A DNA stretch of 46,158 nt from an uncultured Alphaproteobacteria bacterium (lineage in GTDB: Bacteria > Pseudomonadota > Alphaproteobacteria > Rhodobacterales > Rhodobacteraceae). The stretch lies in contig CACAFI010000009.1 in NCBI GenBank assembly GCA_902531755.1, forward strand, positions 1-46,158, read 5' to 3'. The notes under the pieces were generated by a model. It was given only the letters and a program-made list of their open reading frames with translations. It was not told the DNA's origin and did no database searches. The translations under genes were made by a program, and so were the position numbers. This document shows positions 16,619 to 26,617 of the stretch, piece by piece. Position 1 is the first letter of the stretch. Each line of letters begins with the position of its first letter.

Positions 16619-17602
16619 TCAAACTTTCCAACCAAAATGTTTCCAAACAGAATTCATGTGCGTAGGCAACTCCGCTTCAATTTTAATTGTCTCTTTTGAT
16701 ACTGGATGTATGAAAGTTAGACCCCTTGCGTGTAGAAAGAGTTTTTTTAGAGCATAGGGAAGATCTTTGCTATTCTTATCATTACCGCTTTTATACTTTC
16801 TGTCTCCAATAATCGGATTTCCTAACTCAGCACATTGAATTCTTAACTGATGAGTGCGACCAGTTGCAGGCTTTAATTGTAACCAAGAGTACTGTGATCC
16901 TATTTTCTCGATTAATTTATAGTAAGTTAGAGCCTTTTTTTTGTTCTCTTTATCCCACCTATTTTCTTTTTGTCCATTCGCTCTGGTATCCATAGTTGGC
17001 TTCCAAACATCTGCTTTTCCAATATAGCTTTCCAATATACCCTTTTCCTTTTTTGGGACTCCTTCAACGAGCGCCCAGTATATCTTATCAACTAATTTTT
17101 CCTTGAATAGGGAGGCAAAAGCATTTGCCGTTTTTATATCTCTAGCTAAAAGTAAAACACCAGAAGTGTCCTTATCAAGCCTATGTATTAATCGAGGAAC
17201 ATCTTTTGCACCGAATTGTAGTGTGGATTTATATGCATCGATGTGACGTGAACCCTGACTACTTCCACCTTGCGAGGCTAAGCCCTCTGGTTTGTTAAGA
17301 GCTAAAAGATATTTATCTTTGAAAATTATGGATTCTTCTAATACCTTAGACACTTTAGGATCAATTTTTGGCATCGGCCCATTGTGGGCAATATTTAACA
17401 AAATATTCGGTATACTTACTACATCGCCAATTACAAGCCGATAAGATGCTTTTGTCTTGAGCCCGTTGACTCTTACCAAGCCTTTCCGACAGAGAGTATT
17501 TACGGAATTGAAGTTAAGTCGCTTATTATTTCTAGTGATCCAAGTACTAAGCCTGCAATCAACATCATCTTTTTCAACAATTATGTCTTGGCTTCTAGCC
17601 AT
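16619..17602 (-). CDS. rluC: 23S rRNA pseudouridine synthase, RluC/RluD family
   Basis: The 327-residue enzyme has an N-terminal S4-like RNA-binding domain (about 14-65) and a catalytic domain. The motif HRLDKDTSG lies at 140-148, with Asp143 as the expected catalytic residue. KPATGRTHQLRIQCAELG and the KLFLHARGL strand complete the fold. RluC-type enzymes modify 23S rRNA uridines 955, 2504 and 2580. Assignment to RluC over RluD rests on gene neighbourhood (after rplQ, before ATP12) and the S4 domain, so the exact target is less certain than the family. It starts 14 bases after the rplQ stop. Confidence 0.87.
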   Translation of the reverse strand: MARSQDIIVEKDDVDCRLSTWITRNNKRLNFNSVNTLCRKGLVRVNGLKTKASYRLVIGDVVSIPNILLNIAHNGPMPKIDPKVSKVLEESIIFKDKYLLALNKPEGLASQGGSSQGSRHIDAYKSTLQFGAKDVPRLIHRLDKDTSGVLLLARDIKTANAFASLFKEKLVDKIYWALVEGVPKKEKGILESYIGKADVWKPTMDTRANGQKENRWDKENKKKALTYYKLIEKIGSQYSWLQLKPATGRTHQLRIQCAELGNPIIGDRKYKSGNDKNSKDLPYALKKLFLHARGLTFIHPVSKETIKIEAELPTHMNSVWKHFGWKV

Positions 17603-17616
17603 CAGTAAGCAAATAA

Positions 17617-18051
17617 CTACTCTTTATTTTCTGTGGCTTCAGTACTTTCCTGCTCTTCCAAACGCCTTCGGTCACCATCGCCCTTGGCATTCTCATCTCT
17701 ATCCACAAGTTCAATAATAGCCATATCTGCCATGTCACCATATCTTTGTCCTGCTTTAAGAACTCTGACACAACCTCCCTGTCGATCCTTGTAACGTGAT
17801 GCTAAAACATCAAACAATTTTTTTACGGCATCTTGCTGTTTGATCCTGGAAATTAAAATCCTTCTAGAATGCAAACTTCCCTTCTTCGCAAGTGTTATTA
17901 ATTTTTCTACAATAGGCTTCAGTTCTTTAGCCTTAGGAAGAGTTGTTTTAATTTGCTCGTGCTCTATCAAGCTGCAAGCCATATTAGCAAACATAGCTGA
18001 CCTGTGTTCATGCGTTCTGTTTAACTTTCTGTAACCATGCGAATGTCTCAT
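17617..18051 (-). CDS. rplQ: 50S ribosomal protein L17
   Basis: The 144-residue protein starts [17 protein letters not shown], the L17 signature. It continues through the [20 protein letters not shown] core and ends in a charged, Glu-rich tail beyond the usual 118-residue E. coli core. It follows rpoA by 22 bases at the end of the alpha operon. The tail beyond the [20 protein letters not shown] block is a common alphaproteobacterial extension. Confidence 0.96.
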   Translation of the reverse strand: MRHSHGYRKLNRTHEHRSAMFANMACSLIEHEQIKTTLPKAKELKPIVEKLITLAKKGSLHSRRILISRIKQQDAVKKLFDVLASRYKDRQGGCVRVLKAGQRYGDMADMAIIELVDRDENAKGDGDRRRLEEQESTEATENKE

Positions 18052-18073
18052 AGTGCATCTCTCATATAATTAT

Positions 18074-19090
18074 TCAATATTGATCTTCATGCTTTTTGGC
18101 TAGTTCTTCAATGTTCTCAGGTGGCCACTCGCTTACATCCATGCCCAAATGTAGCCCCATTGACGTGAGAACTTCCTTAATTTCGTTGAGAGACTTTCTC
18201 CCAAAGTTTGGAGTTCTTAACATCTCTGATTCTGTTTTCAAAATTAAGTCTCCAATATAGACTATATTATCGTTCTTTAAGCAATTTGCCGACCTAACTG
18301 ACAGCTCAAGCTCTTCAACTTTTTTCAACAGAAGAGGATTGAAAGCTAACTCATCTTCCTCGCCTGCAATTTCTTCCGCCTCGGGCTCATCAAAATTAAC
18401 AAATATAGTGAGTTGATCCTGTAATATTCGGGCTGCAAATGCTATTGCATCTTCTGGGCTCACGGAGCCGTCTGTCTCTATAGACAAGGATAGTTTATCA
18501 TAGTCAAGCACCTGTCCTTCACGTGTCGAGTCTACTTTGTAGGAGACCTTTTTAACAGGTGAGTACATCGCATCGACCGATATCAAACCTATAGCTACAT
18601 CTTCATCTCTATGCTTATCACCAGGCACATATCCTTTACCAGTGTTTACTGTGAGTTCCATATCAAGCGATCCGCCTTCATCTAGCTGACATATAATAGC
18701 ATCTTTGTTTAGTATGCTTATACCATTAGTTTCAACTATATCTCCGGCAGTTACGGCTTTCGGGCCTTGTTCTTTCAAACTTAATCTTTTTGGCCCCTCT
18801 ACTTCCATACCAACTGCAATAGACTTAAGATTTAATACAATATCCGTAACATCCTCTCTTACGCCTGGTATTGAGGAAAATTCATGTAAAACACTATTTA
18901 TCTTCACCGAAGTTATTGAAGCTCCCTGAAGAGATGAAAGAAGTGTTCTTCTAAGAGCATTCCCTAGTGTAAGACCGAACCCTCTTTCAAGAGGTTCAAC
19001 AACAATTGTGGCGGAATTTGGCTTTTGTTCATCATTTACTAAATTTAAACCAGAAGGTCTTATAAGTTCATACCAGTTTTTGTGGATCAT
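18074..19090 (-). CDS. rpoA: RNA polymerase subunit alpha
   Basis: The 338-residue protein has the assembly N-terminal domain ([20 protein letters not shown]) and a C-terminal domain that contacts UP elements and activators. The contact residue equivalent to E. coli Arg265 is Arg266 in [29 protein letters not shown] is the standard helix-hairpin-helix region. It sits between rpsK and rplQ. The 78-base rpsK-rpoA spacer has no clear terminator, so it should be read from the promoter before rpsM. Confidence 0.97.
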   Translation of the reverse strand: MIHKNWYELIRPSGLNLVNDEQKPNSATIVVEPLERGFGLTLGNALRRTLLSSLQGASITSVKINSVLHEFSSIPGVREDVTDIVLNLKSIAVGMEVEGPKRLSLKEQGPKAVTAGDIVETNGISILNKDAIICQLDEGGSLDMELTVNTGKGYVPGDKHRDEDVAIGLISVDAMYSPVKKVSYKVDSTREGQVLDYDKLSLSIETDGSVSPEDAIAFAARILQDQLTIFVNFDEPEAEEIAGEEDELAFNPLLLKKVEELELSVRSANCLKNDNIVYIGDLILKTESEMLRTPNFGRKSLNEIKEVLTSMGLHLGMDVSEWPPENIEELAKKHEDQY

Positions 19091-19168
19091 CTAGTCCTCC
19101 ATTCTTACGTCAGCTAGATCCGTTACAGCCAACTGTTCCCGAGGTTAAAATATTTACGATATGTCCCT

Positions 19169-19546
19169 CTAGACACGTCGTCGTTTTGGTGGTCTGCATC
19201 CATTGTGCGCAATAGGAGTCACATCTCTAATAGACGTAACATTCATGCCGATAGCAGATAGTGCTCTTAGTGCTGACTCTCTACCTGAACCAGGACCCTG
19301 AACGTGTATATCAAGAGATTTCATACCATGTTCCTGTGCTTTCTTTCCCGCGTCCTCTGCTGCCAACTGCGCAGCATAGGGAGTTGCCTTTCTAGAACCT
19401 TTAAACCCCATTGTCCCACTTGAAGACCACGCTATCGCGTTACCTTGTACATCGGAAATTAGAACCTTTGTATTATTGAAACTGGAATTTATATGTGCAA
19501 TTCCTGTTGTTATATTTTTTTTCTCTTTCTTCTTTTTCTTAACCAT
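19169..19546 (-). CDS. rpsK: 30S ribosomal protein S11
   Basis: The 125-residue protein contains [20 protein letters not shown] and ends [12 protein letters not shown], both diagnostic. The N-terminal poly-lysine stretch (KKKKKEKK) is typical. S11 forms part of the 30S platform that contacts mRNA at the E site. It is 12 bases after rpsM. Confidence 0.97.
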   Translation of the reverse strand: MVKKKKKEKKNITTGIAHINSSFNNTKVLISDVQGNAIAWSSSGTMGFKGSRKATPYAAQLAAEDAGKKAQEHGMKSLDIHVQGPGSGRESALRALSAIGMNVTSIRDVTPIAHNGCRPPKRRRV

Positions 19547-19558
19547 ATGATTTTCCGT

Positions 19559-19927
19559 CTACTTTTTCTTGCCAGCTATCGCTTTTGCTGGTCCTTTTCT
19601 CGTTCTAGCATTAGTGTGGGTTCTTTGACCTCTTACGGGTAAGCCCCTTCTATGTCTTAAACCCCTGTAACATCCAAGGTCCATCAACCTTTTAATGTTA
19701 ATCGTTCTCTCCCTTCTCAAATCACCCTCAACCATTACATTGCCATCTATGTGCTGTCTTATAGAGGCAACTTCTTGCTCAGAAAGCTCATTAACTCTCA
19801 TTGACAAATTTACTCCCGCAGACTCGCATATGTTCTTAGAGGTCACTTTGCCTATACCATGAATATATGTAAGTGCAATTAGAACTCTCTTATTTGTAGG
19901 TAAATTTATCCCGGCTATTCTAGCCAT
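19559..19927 (-). CDS. rpsM: 30S ribosomal protein S13
   Basis: The 122-residue protein begins [20 protein letters not shown] and includes [19 protein letters not shown] and a basic tail ending AIAGKKK. S13 sits in the 30S head and contacts P-site tRNA and the B1 bridges. It is the first gene of the rpsM-rpsK-rpoA-rplQ group and has its own candidate promoter 50-77 bases upstream. No rpmJ is found here, as usual for alphaproteobacteria. Confidence 0.97.
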   Translation of the reverse strand: MARIAGINLPTNKRVLIALTYIHGIGKVTSKNICESAGVNLSMRVNELSEQEVASIRQHIDGNVMVEGDLRRERTINIKRLMDLGCYRGLRHRRGLPVRGQRTHTNARTRKGPAKAIAGKKK

Positions 19928-19976
19928 TCTTCTCTCCGCTTAAATTTATTTTAACAACATATTGATCTAGAATGTC

Positions 19977-20004
19977 TTTATAGCGCTTAAATTAATAAGG
20001 TCAA
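19977..20004 (-). promoter_or_regulatory. Candidate sigma-70 promoter for rpsM-rpsK-rpoA-rplQ
   Basis: On the minus strand, TTGACC (20004-19999) and TATAAA (19982-19977) are separated by 16 bases, close to consensus. They lie in the 158-base gap between adk and rpsM. Transcription would start about 40 bases before the rpsM ATG. Confidence 0.6.
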
Positions 20005-20085
20005 TAGATCAATAAAATATTTCCTTTATTCTTTTAAATATCGTTTTTCCTTTTTTCAAATAACCAAAATTAGGCCTGCCTTACC

Positions 20086-20664
20086 CTATTGTTTTATAAT
20101 ATCGAGTAAATGACCTTCAATATCTCCACTAACTTTTTCAATGCTTCTCATTCCATCGATTTTTACGAGTTTTTTCTTCTCTAAATAGTATGGTTTTATC
20201 ATTTCTGTACTCTGATGATACACATTCAGCCTATTTTTAAGAACCTGCGCGTTATCATCACTTCGAGCTTTTTTACTTTCCCTTGCACGATTTTCGATTC
20301 TACTTATTAACACGTCATCTTTGACTACTATTTCAACTACTAAATCTAGCCTAAGTCTGAGATCGTGTAATATTTCGTCTAATGCTTTTGCCTGTTCCAA
20401 GTTGCGTGGGAACCCATCAAATATAAATCCATTACTATCTCTTTTTTCTAACTTCTCTCTAATCATTGACAAAATAATTTCATCTGAAACCAGCTCACCT
20501 CTATCCATAATAGACTTAGCTTTTTCACCTAATTCACTTCCCCTAGTTATAGCCTCTCTAAGCATGTCTCCGGTAGATAATTGTTTAAGATTGTATTTAT
20601 CAACTAATTTTTCTGCCTGCGTTCCCTTACCAGCTCCCGGAGGTCCAAATAATATTATAATCAT
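20086..20664 (-). CDS. adk: Adenylate kinase (short-LID form)
   Basis: The 192-residue enzyme interconverts ATP+AMP with 2 ADP. The P-loop GPPGAGKGT is at 7-15, the AMP-binding part includes LSTGDMLREAI, and FIFDGFPRNLEQA is the DGFPR motif. The lid is short: after RIENRARES the chain goes quickly to DDNAQVLKNRL, without the zinc- or hydrogen-bond-stabilised LID insertion of the 214-residue forms. This short form is known in alphaproteobacteria. The ATG overlaps the secY stop by 4 bases. Confidence 0.96.
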   Translation of the reverse strand: MIIILFGPPGAGKGTQAEKLVDKYNLKQLSTGDMLREAITRGSELGEKAKSIMDRGELVSDEIILSMIREKLEKRDSNGFIFDGFPRNLEQAKALDEILHDLRLRLDLVVEIVVKDDVLISRIENRARESKKARSDDNAQVLKNRLNVYHQSTEMIKPYYLEKKKLVKIDGMRSIEKVSGDIEGHLLDIIKQ

Positions 20665-22013
20665 CTCCTGAATCTACTTTGTCTTTTATTTTTCTTACCT
20701 AAGCGTGACTTCTCGATCAAGCCTTCATACTGGTATGCCAAAAGATGCGATTGCAACTGAGCAACGGTATCTAAGGTTACAGAAACCACAATTAGGACTG
20801 ATGTACCACCGAAATAAAACGGAACATTCATCTGTGCTCTTAGAAACTCTGGCAACAAACAAACTGAAGCTAAATATATTGAACCCACTACTAAAACTCT
20901 GACAATTACATACTCAAGATATTCAGCTGTCTTTGGCCCAGGTCTTATTCCAGGAACAAAACCCCCTTGCTTCTTAATATTTTCCGCTACATCCTCTGGT
21001 TTAAAAGATACATTAAGCGTGTAAAAATAGGCAAAGAAGACAATCATACTGCCAAAGAACAAATAGTAAAGAAACTGTCCAGGACCTAAATAAGCTGCTA
21101 AAAACCCAACAAAGCCTGAGCTATCGTTAGACGAAAAAGCAGTCAAGGTTGTAGGTAACAGAAGTAGCGATGATGCGAAGATTGCAGGGATTACACCAGA
21201 TGGATTTACTTTCACTGGCAAGTTGGAGTTTTCGCCCTCAAATATTTTCATTCCTACTTGTCTTCTGGGGTACTGTAGGGGGACTTTGCGTAATGCCCTT
21301 TCAACAAAAACCACGAATGCTATCACAGAAATTACCACAATTATAAGAAATATAATGGTAAAGGCGCTAAGAGCACCTGAACGGCCGGAAGCGAAAAATT
21401 GTCCTAAAGCTCCAGGAAGCTCAGCGATTATCCCTACGTAAATAATCAGCGAAATACCATTTCCAATACCTCTCTGTGTTATCTGCTCACCAAGCCACAT
21501 CAAAAGCATAGTACCACCAACCAATGTCACAACGCATGACACTCGAAAGAAAAGTCCAGGTTCTGATGCTAGACCCTGTGCCTCAATACCAGCCGCGATG
21601 CCCCATGACTGAAAGAAAGCTAAAATCACAGTTCCGTATCTTGTATACTGATTTATTTTCTGCCTGCCCTGCTCCCCTTCCTTTTTAAGTTGTTCAAGGT
21701 AGGGAACCATAGAGGTCAGCAATTGCATGATAATGGAGGATGTTATGTAAGGCATTATACCGAGGGCAAATACTGCCATTCGTCCAACCGCTCCTCCTGT
21801 GAACATGTTAAGCATCCCACCTATTCCCTGTGCATTTTGCTCAAAAAAGGTTTTCAGTTGTTCTGCATCGACCCCTGGTACAGGCACATAAGTGCCAGCT
21901 CTGTAAATTATGAGAAGTAAAAGTGCATAAAGTATTCTGTTCTGAAGATCCTTTGCTTTACCAATAGAGCTCCAGCTCAAGTTAGCTGCCATCTGTTCTG
22001 CCGCAGATACCAT
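20661..22013 (-). CDS. secY: Preprotein translocase subunit SecY
   Basis: The 450-residue inner-membrane protein has ten membrane segments and forms the SecYEG channel. Landmarks are the N-terminal block ending RAGTYVPVPGVDAEQL, the plug region GGMLNMFTGGAVGRMAVFALGIMPYI (written here in two overlapping family blocks: plug, then TM2b), GIGNGISLIIYVGI, and FAYFYTLNVSFKPEDVAEN before the GGFVPGIRPG loop that contacts SecA and ribosomes. It lies between rplO and adk, the standard spc-operon order, and overlaps adk by 4 bases. Confidence 0.97.
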   Translation of the reverse strand: MVSAAEQMAANLSWSSIGKAKDLQNRILYALLLLIIYRAGTYVPVPGVDAEQLKTFFEQNAQGIGGMLNMFTGGAVGRMAVFALGIMPYITSSIIMQLLTSMVPYLEQLKKEGEQGRQKINQYTRYGTVILAFFQSWGIAAGIEAQGLASEPGLFFRVSCVVTLVGGTMLLMWLGEQITQRGIGNGISLIIYVGIIAELPGALGQFFASGRSGALSAFTIIFLIIVVISVIAFVVFVERALRKVPLQYPRRQVGMKIFEGENSNLPVKVNPSGVIPAIFASSLLLLPTTLTAFSSNDSSGFVGFLAAYLGPGQFLYYLFFGSMIVFFAYFYTLNVSFKPEDVAENIKKQGGFVPGIRPGPKTAEYLEYVIVRVLVVGSIYLASVCLLPEFLRAQMNVPFYFGGTSVLIVVSVTLDTVAQLQSHLLAYQYEGLIEKSRLGKKNKRQSRFRR

Positions 22014-22028
22014 AGTATTATATTCCTT

Positions 22029-22493
22029 TTATGAAGAAACTAGATTAAGCTCGCCACCCACCTTTTCAACGGCTTGTTTTGCCTTTTCCGATGCGCTGGT
22101 AACTTCAATTTTTATTTTAGAAGCCAGTTCTCCTTTTGCCAAAAGCTTTACAGAGATTGCATTCTTATTGATCAAGCCAACACTGCGAAGCACGGATATA
22201 TCGATCAGATTTTTTTCACTAATCTTCTCGGTGTCAATAAGCCTCTGAATTGACCCAATGTTGACTTGATCTAGTAATTTCTTTGACTGTCTAGAATTAA
22301 ATCCTCGTTTTGGCAATCTTTGGTAAAGAGGCATTTGCCCACCTTCAAAAGCCTTTATCGAAACCCCTGATCTTGACTTTTGACCTTTTACTCCTCTACC
22401 ACCAGTTTTACCCTTGCCTGAGCCCGGTCCTCTTCCTACCCTCAATCTTTTTTTTACAGCACCAGGATTATCTGAAATATCATTTAAACGCAT
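22029..22493 (-). CDS. rplO: 50S ribosomal protein L15
   Basis: The 154-residue protein starts MRLNDISDNPGAVKKR and has the glycine-rich RVGRGPGSGKGKTGGRG segment that threads into 23S rRNA. The QMPLYQRLPKRGFNS block follows. It is a late-assembly 50S protein located between rpmD (19 bases) and secY (15 bases). Confidence 0.97.
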   Translation of the reverse strand: MRLNDISDNPGAVKKRLRVGRGPGSGKGKTGGRGVKGQKSRSGVSIKAFEGGQMPLYQRLPKRGFNSRQSKKLLDQVNIGSIQRLIDTEKISEKNLIDISVLRSVGLINKNAISVKLLAKGELASKIKIEVTSASEKAKQAVEKVGGELNLVSS

Positions 22494-22512
22494 TATCTCC
22501 TACTTCCTTTTT

Positions 22513-22692
22513 TTAATCTAAAACCTTAACCAGATGTGCTACTTTAGACAGCATTCCCCTTACCGAAGGAGTGTCCTCTATTTCTCTTACCGAATTAGTT
22601 TTTCTAAGACCCAAGCCTTTAACAATCCTAATTTGTTTTTGCGGCTGACGTATTAGAGATCCTGTTTTTTTTATTTTTATTTTCTTATTCAT
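22513..22692 (-). CDS. rpmD: 50S ribosomal protein L30
   Basis: This 59-residue gene is below many ORF length cut-offs. The protein reads [20 protein letters not shown], then the conserved [20 protein letters not shown] and a [13 protein letters not shown] end. That matches L30 in length and pattern. It lies between rpsE and rplO, the invariant spc order, with gaps of 10 and 19 bases. Confidence 0.96.
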   Translation of the reverse strand: MNKKIKIKKTGSLIRQPQKQIRIVKGLGLRKTNSVREIEDTPSVRGMLSKVAHLVKVLD

Positions 22693-22702
22693 AAATTGGC
22701 CA

Positions 22703-23218
22703 TTATTTAAAATTTATTTCAGCAACTTTTTTGCCTCTTCGCTGAGCAACCATCCTCGGGCTCCACTCTTTTGTCAAGCCGCTAATAGTAGCTCTTATCA
22801 TATTATATGGGTTCTGTGACCCTAGTGATTTTGCAACAATGTCTTGAATTCCTAACATTTCAAACACGGCTCGCATTGGTCCACCCGCTATTATACCGGT
22901 TCCCGCCTTCGCACTTCTCATAATCACCCTCCCCGCGCCATGTCTACCATCAATGTCATGGTGGAGAGTTCTACCCTCTCTAAGAGGAACCTTTACTGTC
23001 TTTCGCTTCGCTTGCTCCGTAGCCTTGCGAATTGCTTCAGGAACCTCTTTTGCTTTCCCTTTCCCGTATCCAACTCGTCCTTTCTGGTCACCAACCACGA
23101 CTAAAGCAGCGAATCCAAATCTTTTACCACCTTTAACCGTCTTTGAAACACGGTTAATTGCCACAAGACGGTCTGTAAATTCTGAATCTTCTCTGTCTGT
23201 TTTTCTCTTATCTTCCAA
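22703..23218 (-). CDS. rpsE: 30S ribosomal protein S5 (TTG start)
   Basis: The 171-residue protein contains [35 protein letters not shown] and [20 protein letters not shown], the S5 signatures, including the loop where spectinomycin-resistance changes occur. The start codon is TTG at 23218, with AAGGA placed 8 bases before it. No ATG in frame would keep the N-terminus. It starts 11 bases after the rplR stop. Confidence 0.95.
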   Translation of the reverse strand: MEDKRKTDREDSEFTDRLVAINRVSKTVKGGKRFGFAALVVVGDQKGRVGYGKGKAKEVPEAIRKATEQAKRKTVKVPLREGRTLHHDIDGRHGAGRVIMRSAKAGTGIIAGGPMRAVFEMLGIQDIVAKSLGSQNPYNMIRATISGLTKEWSPRMVAQRRGKKVAEINFK

Positions 23219-23229
23219 AGTTCCAATCC

Positions 23230-23589
23230 TTATAGTTTTAATCCATTTTCCCTAGCGGCATCCGCTAGAGCCTTAATTTTTCCATGATACAAGAATCCAC
23301 CTCTATCAAATACCACTTCCTTTATCCCTTTTTTAAGAGCTCTAGAGGCTATTTCCTTTCCCAGCTTTGTAGCAACTTCGATATTATTTTTTCCAACTAC
23401 TCCTAAGCTCTTTTCTAGTGATGACACAGAAGCCACCGTCTTTCCCACTCTATCGTCTATTATTTGCGCATAAATATTCTTCGAAGACCTATGTATCGAT
23501 AACCTGCATTTACCAACACTCGTCTTTTTTAATTTATTTCTAACCCTCAGCGATCGTTTCTTAAACAATTTTATCTTAAGTGTTGTCAT
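23230..23589 (-). CDS. rplR: 50S ribosomal protein L18
   Basis: The 119-residue protein binds 5S r[21 protein letters not shown], the [20 protein letters not shown] strand and the ending [19 protein letters not shown] are L18 hallmarks. It is placed between rplF (9 bases) and rpsE. Confidence 0.96.
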   Translation of the reverse strand: MTTLKIKLFKKRSLRVRNKLKKTSVGKCRLSIHRSSKNIYAQIIDDRVGKTVASVSSLEKSLGVVGKNNIEVATKLGKEIASRALKKGIKEVVFDRGGFLYHGKIKALADAARENGLKL

Positions 23590-23598
23590 TACAAGCTC

Positions 23599-24132
23599 CT
23601 ATTTCTTCTTTCCCTCTTTGGCAAAAATGTATTCACCTTTATACCTTATTCCTTTTCCCTTATAAGGTTCAGGAGCCCTCCAAGCACGTATCTTCGCAGC
23701 CACTTCTCCAACGACCTGTTGGTCAATCCCTTCAACTTTGATCTCAGTAGGTTTTGCGCATGTTATTTTAACATCATCTGGAATATTAAAATCAACATCA
23801 TGAGAATAACCTAAGGATAATTTAAGTACTTTGCCTTGGACGGCGGCCCTGTAACCAACTCCGTTTATTTCAAGTTCCTTGTAAAACCCTGTGTGAACTC
23901 CATGCACAATATTTGCAATCTGCGATCTAGACATACCCCAAAGCTGTCGTGTTTCCTTTTCTAGGTTCTTCGGAGTTACTGTAATACTCTTGTCAACAAT
24001 ATCGACTTTTAGCTTTTCTGAAAAATCAAAGTGTCTCGAGCCAAGACTCCCCTTTACCTCTATAGTTCCTTCTTTCAGAGTAGCTTCAACTCCACTCGGA
24101 ATTTCAATTGGCTTTTTTCCTATCCTAGACAT
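23599..24132 (-). CDS. rplF: 50S ribosomal protein L6
   Basis: The 177-residue protein starts [19 protein letters not shown] and ends with the C-terminal signature [20 protein letters not shown]. It has two similar alpha+beta domains and sits near the sarcin-ricin loop and the factor-binding site. It is 9 bases after rpsH in the spc group. Confidence 0.97.
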   Translation of the reverse strand: MSRIGKKPIEIPSGVEATLKEGTIEVKGSLGSRHFDFSEKLKVDIVDKSITVTPKNLEKETRQLWGMSRSQIANIVHGVHTGFYKELEINGVGYRAAVQGKVLKLSLGYSHDVDFNIPDDVKITCAKPTEIKVEGIDQQVVGEVAAKIRAWRAPEPYKGKGIRYKGEYIFAKEGKKK

Positions 24133-24141
24133 GACTTAACC

Positions 24142-24540
24142 TCAAAAAACAGTACATAAAACTTCTCCACCCACTCGCGATTGGCGCGCTTTAGCATCTG
24201 ACATAATACCTTTGGAAGTAGAAACAATTGCAACTCCCAGACCTTGTCTGACTTTAGGAAGGTTATCAACTCCTAGATAAACCCTGCGGCCTGGAGTAGA
24301 TACACGCTTCAGTTCTTTTATCACCGGCTCCCCATCAAAATATTTCAAAGCTACTTTAATTATATCTGTGCCTGATGAACTTTTTTCAATTTCATAGCTC
24401 CTGATGTATCCCTCACTTTTTAAAACATCTAATACCCAGGCTCTCAACTTTGAGTTTGGTGTAAGAACGAACTGTTTCCTTCTCATTTGAGCATTTCTTA
24501 TTCTGGTTAACATATCACCTAATGGATCGGTCATTGTCAT
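24142..24540 (-). CDS. rpsH: 30S ribosomal protein S8
   Basis: The 132-residue protein starts [18 protein letters not shown] and ends [20 protein letters not shown] plus CTVF, the S8 C-terminal rRNA-binding block. S8 is a primary binder of 16S helix 21 and, in E. coli, the translational repressor of the spc operon at rplE. It is 12 bases after rpsN. Confidence 0.97.
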   Translation of the reverse strand: MTMTDPLGDMLTRIRNAQMRRKQFVLTPNSKLRAWVLDVLKSEGYIRSYEIEKSSSGTDIIKVALKYFDGEPVIKELKRVSTPGRRVYLGVDNLPKVRQGLGVAIVSTSKGIMSDAKARQSRVGGEVLCTVF

Positions 24541-24552
24541 TTTGAATTCTCC

Positions 24553-24858
24553 TTACCAGCTGGACTTGATCATACCGGGAATTTCACCTGCCGAGGCAAG
24601 TTCTCGCAGGGCTATTCTTGACATCTTAAGCTTCCTGTAATAGCCCTTTGGTCTTCCTGTTAAAGCGCACCGGTTGTGTAATCTTGTGGGACTTGAATTT
24701 CTTGGCAACTTAGCGAGTGCTAATCTTGCTTTAAAGCGCTCTTCATTGCTTAAGGACGTATCTTTAGATATTTTCTTAAGCTCTTCTCGCTTTTTCATAA
24801 ACTTTTGAACTAGTCTCTCACGCTTTATTTGTCTGTTTACCATCGAAACTTTTGCCAT
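24553..24858 (-). CDS. rpsN: 30S ribosomal protein S14 (zinc-free form)
   Basis: The 101-residue protein is the long C-minus form without a zinc ribbon. [20 protein letters not shown] and [17 protein letters not shown] are the signatures; the four-cysteine motif of the zinc form is absent. It binds late in the 30S head. It lies between rplE and rpsH with 12-base spacers. Confidence 0.96.
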   Translation of the reverse strand: MAKVSMVNRQIKRERLVQKFMKKREELKKISKDTSLSNEERFKARLALAKLPRNSSPTRLHNRCALTGRPKGYYRKLKMSRIALRELASAGEIPGMIKSSW

Positions 24859-24870
24859 AACAATTCTATC

Positions 24871-25422
24871 CTAATCTCTAAAAGGGAAATTAAATAAACT
24901 AAGTAAAAACTTAGCTTCATCATTTGATCTAGCTGTCGTACATACCACAACATCAAGCCCCCAAATCTCGTCTACCTTGTCAAAGTCTATTTCTGGGAAC
25001 ACTATATGCTCCTTTATACCAAGGGCATAATTGCCTCGACCATCAAAACTTTTAGGCGATAAGCCTCTAAAATCTCTTATTCTCGGCATAGCGACATTAA
25101 TCAGGCGGTCAACAAATTCATACATTCTTGATCTTCTTAGAGTGACTTTTGCACCCAGTTGCATTCCCTCTCTAACTTTAAACCCGGCAATAGATTTTTT
25201 AGCCTTTGTAAATACTGGTAGCTGGCCGGCAATAAGCATTAAGTCATTATGTGCGGACTTTACTTTCTTTGTATCTCCAACGGCTTCTCCTATTCCCATA
25301 TTTAAAACTACTTTTTCAAGTTTTGGTATCATCATATCATTTTTATACTTAAATTCGTCTTTCAGCGTTAATCTGAATTTCTCATTATAAAGCTTTTCTA
25401 ATCGAGGCTTATAATTATCCAT
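24871..25422 (-). CDS. rplE: 50S ribosomal protein L5
   Basis: The 183-residue protein binds 5S rRNA and contacts P-site t[16 protein letters not shown], the [20 protein letters not shown] segment, and [14 protein letters not shown] with IVFPEIDFD are family signatures. It overlaps the end of rplX by 8 bases (25415-25422), indicating coupled translation. Confidence 0.97.
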   Translation of the reverse strand: MDNYKPRLEKLYNEKFRLTLKDEFKYKNDMMIPKLEKVVLNMGIGEAVGDTKKVKSAHNDLMLIAGQLPVFTKAKKSIAGFKVREGMQLGAKVTLRRSRMYEFVDRLINVAMPRIRDFRGLSPKSFDGRGNYALGIKEHIVFPEIDFDKVDEIWGLDVVVCTTARSNDEAKFLLSLFNFPFRD

Positions 25423-25729
25423 CTATCACCTCCCCAGAGTTTTTAGCTACCCTAACCTTTTTTCCATCTTTAACGATAAATCCGACCCTTGTGGCCACAT
25501 CATTTTTTGGATCTAACAAGGCAACATTTGATACATGTACTGGAGAGTTCTTTGGCACTCTTCCTCCTGCGCTATCTTTAGTTTGCTTTTTATGAGTAAT
25601 AACAGAGTTAATTCCCTCAACGATCACTTTATCTAATTTCGTTAGAACTTCTGTCACTTGGCCTCGCTTACCTTTATCTTTTCCAGCCAACACTACAACG
25701 GTATCACCTTTTTTAATTCTAACTGCCAT
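25415..25729 (-). CDS. rplX: 50S ribosomal protein L24
   Basis: The 104-residue protein has the KOW motif [14 protein letters not shown] near its N-terminus and is an assembly initiator of the 50S subunit. A GTG lies just upstream in frame at 25732, but the ATG at 25729 gives the usual MAVRIKKGD start. It shares one base with the rplN stop (TGATG). Its 3' end overlaps rplE by 8 bases. Confidence 0.96.
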   Translation of the reverse strand: MAVRIKKGDTVVVLAGKDKGKRGQVTEVLTKLDKVIVEGINSVITHKKQTKDSAGGRVPKNSPVHVSNVALLDPKNDVATRVGFIVKDGKKVRVAKNSGEVIDG

Positions 25730-26097
25730 CACAATACCTCCGGAGCCAATGATACGATTTTCATAAACTTCTTTAGCCTGAGTTCCCTGACAACGGGTCC
25801 AAATATTCTTGTTCCAATTGGTTCCCCTGAATTGCTTAGAAGTACAGCGGCATTTGTATCAAATTTAATAGCACTTCCATCCTGCCTTTGAATTTGCTTT
25901 GAGGTTCTGACAATTACGGCTCTCCTCACCTCACCTTTTTTGACTTTCCCTCTAGGTATAGCTTCTTTTATTGTAACTACTATTACATCACCCACCGAAG
26001 CATACTTTCTTTTAGCGCCACCCAACACCTTTATGCACTGGACCCTTTTCGCTCCCGAGTTGTCAGCAACTTCAAGGTTGCTTTGCATTTGAATCAT
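25729..26097 (-). CDS. rplN: 50S ribosomal protein L14
   Basis: The 122-residue protein starts [20 protein letters not shown], the normal L14 start and length. A longer frame to 26130 would add 11 residues with no family match, so I chose 26097. L14 forms bridge B8 and contacts IF6/RsfS-type factors. It overlaps the rplX start by one base. Confidence 0.97.
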   Translation of the reverse strand: MIQMQSNLEVADNSGAKRVQCIKVLGGAKRKYASVGDVIVVTIKEAIPRGKVKKGEVRRAVIVRTSKQIQRQDGSAIKFDTNAAVLLSNSGEPIGTRIFGPVVRELRLKKFMKIVSLAPEVL

Positions 26098-26156
26098 CTT
26101 TTTTTCTCCCGACCTTCGGGCTAACTTCACCCTGGTTTCGATTTACGATTTAATTT

Positions 26157-26384
26157 CTACTCAATAACTTCCCATCGCTTTGTCTTGGAAATAGGTAACG
26201 TTTCACGTATTTTTACTATATCTCCCGATTTATATGAGTTGTTATCACCATGAGCTCTATACTTTTTTGATCTTCTGATAGTTTTCTTAAGCACAGGGTG
26301 TTTAAACCTTCTTTCAACAGAGACTGTCAATGTGTTTTGGTTTAACGTGCTTATTACCGTTCCTTGCAATACTCTCTTTGGCAT
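26157..26384 (-). CDS. rpsQ: 30S ribosomal protein S17
   Basis: The 75-residue OB-fold protein starts [12 protein letters not shown] and contains [14 protein letters not shown] and [17 protein letters not shown]. The ATG at 26384 is preceded by GGAG at a good distance; a TTG one codon upstream is less likely. It is a primary 16S rRNA binder between rpmC and rplN. Confidence 0.96.
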   Translation of the reverse strand: MPKRVLQGTVISTLNQNTLTVSVERRFKHPVLKKTIRRSKKYRAHGDNNSYKSGDIVKIRETLPISKTKRWEVIE

Positions 26385-26396
26385 CAAAATCTCCGT

Positions 26397-26591
26397 CTAA
26401 ACTTTCTCAACTTTAGAATTAAGTACTGTTAAAACTCTAGCGATGGAACGCCTTACGAATCTAACCCTAGCTGTATTTTCAAGCTGCCCGCCTGCTTTTT
26501 GAAACCTAAGGTTAAAGGATTCCTTCTTGAGTTTTTCAAGCTCTCCTTCTAGCTCTTCAACACTTTTATCCCTTATTTCTTTAATCTTCAT
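26397..26591 (-). CDS. rpmC: 50S ribosomal protein L29
   Basis: The 64-residue helical protein has the pattern [20 protein letters not shown] and then [19 protein letters not shown], which is diagnostic. L29 sits by the exit tunnel near the trigger-factor and SRP site. It follows rplP by 26 bases and precedes rpsQ by 12. Confidence 0.96.
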   Translation of the reverse strand: MKIKEIRDKSVEELEGELEKLKKESFNLRFQKAGGQLENTARVRFVRRSIARVLTVLNSKVEKV

Positions 26592-26617
26592 TTTCTCTTT
26601 CCAACCTCTTCAAAACG

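Noticed and set aside
26098..26130. Longer rplN start at 26130
   Set aside because: It adds 11 unmatched residues; the 122-residue form is the family norm.
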